Below are positions 5,797 to 6,021 of a DNA stretch of 6,021 bases, one piece after another. The notes beneath the pieces were generated by a model, which was not told the origin of the DNA, did not search any database, and was given only the letters and a program-made list of their open reading frames with translations. Origin of the DNA: an uncultured Bacteroidales bacterium (GTDB lineage Bacteria; Bacteroidota; Bacteroidia; Bacteroidales; Bacteroidaceae); NCBI GenBank assembly GCA_937906165.1, contig CALCYA010000024.1:1-6021 (forward strand), in the 5' to 3' direction. The number at the start of each line of letters is the position of its first letter. Position 1 is the stretch's first letter. Made by a program: the position numbers and the translations under genes.

Positions 5797-5798
5797 TC
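5686..5798. repeat. 113-bp perfect direct repeat, right copy
   Basis: Same sequence as 5153-5265. This copy forms the 5' end of the intact lipoprotein gene, with two further bases shared with the upstream gene's last codons. In both copies the base pattern around the ATG is GAATGA, because both upstream genes end in Glu-stop. This gives identical stop/start junctions. Confidence 0.97.
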
Positions 5799-6020
5799 TC
5801 TTCCGTTATTATCTAATTTCAAAATACTGTTATATATATCCATGTAGCTTTGGTCACTCATTTTTTTCTTTTTTATGTAATATAACCCATCTTTTTCCAT
5901 TTCGTATGCGTATAGGCCGTTTTTCCAGAATTCATCCAATACAAGAAGAGCAATCTCTTTTATGCTTGATTTTTTGTTGTTGTGGCCTAACTTCCTTCCA
6001 ATCCTGTTGTTGAGCAGGTC
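5793..6020 (-). CDS. C-terminal 75 codons of an unknown gene, possible toxin-domain end
   Basis: An open minus-strand frame enters from beyond the right edge (codon phase begins at 6020) and ends with TGA at 5793-5795, overlapping the lipoprotein start. The 75 visible residues begin DLLNNRIGRKLGHNN and continue with a helix-like SSIKEIALLVLDEFW, a KNGLYAYEMEKDGLYYIKK strand pair and a Lys/Asp-rich end. The D-x-x-N-N-x-x-G-R-x-x-G pattern followed by a short helix resembles, from memory, the end of a domain (DUF6973-like) found at the C-terminus of polymorphic toxins and in stand-alone proteins. That match is unverified. The rest of the protein, including any N-terminal delivery domain, is outside the window. 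It is certain to be coding only in so far as the frame is open and coupled to a clear gene. Confidence 0.65.
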   Translation of the reverse strand, partial: DLLNNRIGRKLGHNNKKSSIKEIALLVLDEFWKNGLYAYEMEKDGLYYIKKKKMSDQSYMDIYNSILKLDNNGRE

Positions 6021-6021
6021 G

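Noticed and set aside
5273..6013. A 246-codon plus-strand frame opposite the lipoprotein gene
   Set aside because: The product is Phe/Ser-rich with no domain sense. The minus strand gives a clear signal peptide, a lipobox and ATGA overlaps, which are much stronger evidence.

Overview
The window looks like a chromosomal segment from a member of the Bacteroidota, most likely Bacteroidales. The evidence is the exact TAnnTTTG promoter boxes upstream of two divergent genes, start sites mostly without a strong Shine-Dalgarno, a serine-type secreted sulfatase, and a grpE-dnaJ pair with no hrcA or dnaK beside it. No genus can be assigned from the sequence alone.

Layout. Positions 1-249 are non-coding and hold one complete and one cut copy of a short dispersed repeat. 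Positions 250-2001 (minus strand) are a two-gene heat-shock operon, grpE then dnaJ, encoding the co-chaperones of DnaK. Positions 2002-2191 are a divergent intergenic region with a -7 box facing each way, a perfect 15-bp palindrome, and two mutually exclusive stem-loops in the predicted grpE leader. Positions 2192-5100 (plus strand) are a secreted S1-family sulfatase overlapping a DEAD-box RNA helicase of DbpA type. This is an unusual pairing of a periplasmic hydrolase with a ribosome-assembly helicase.

Positions 5102-6021 (minus strand) are visibly more AT-rich and look accessory. Reading leftwards from the right edge there are three genes, each joined to the next by an ATGA stop/start overlap. 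The first is the last 75 codons of a gene that runs off the window, whose sequence recalls the C-terminal end of a polymorphic-toxin-type domain. The second is a 178-aa lipoprotein. The third is a 53-codon second copy of the lipoprotein's first 37 codons with an unrelated tail. The repeated segment is 113 bp with no mismatch. The simplest reading is an effector gene followed by a lipoprotein immunity gene and a truncated immunity duplicate. The toxin and immunity roles are inference. The gene order, the overlaps and the repeat are directly visible.

The left half is conserved housekeeping; the most interesting material is the right-hand lipoprotein array and the regulatory architecture at 2002-2191.
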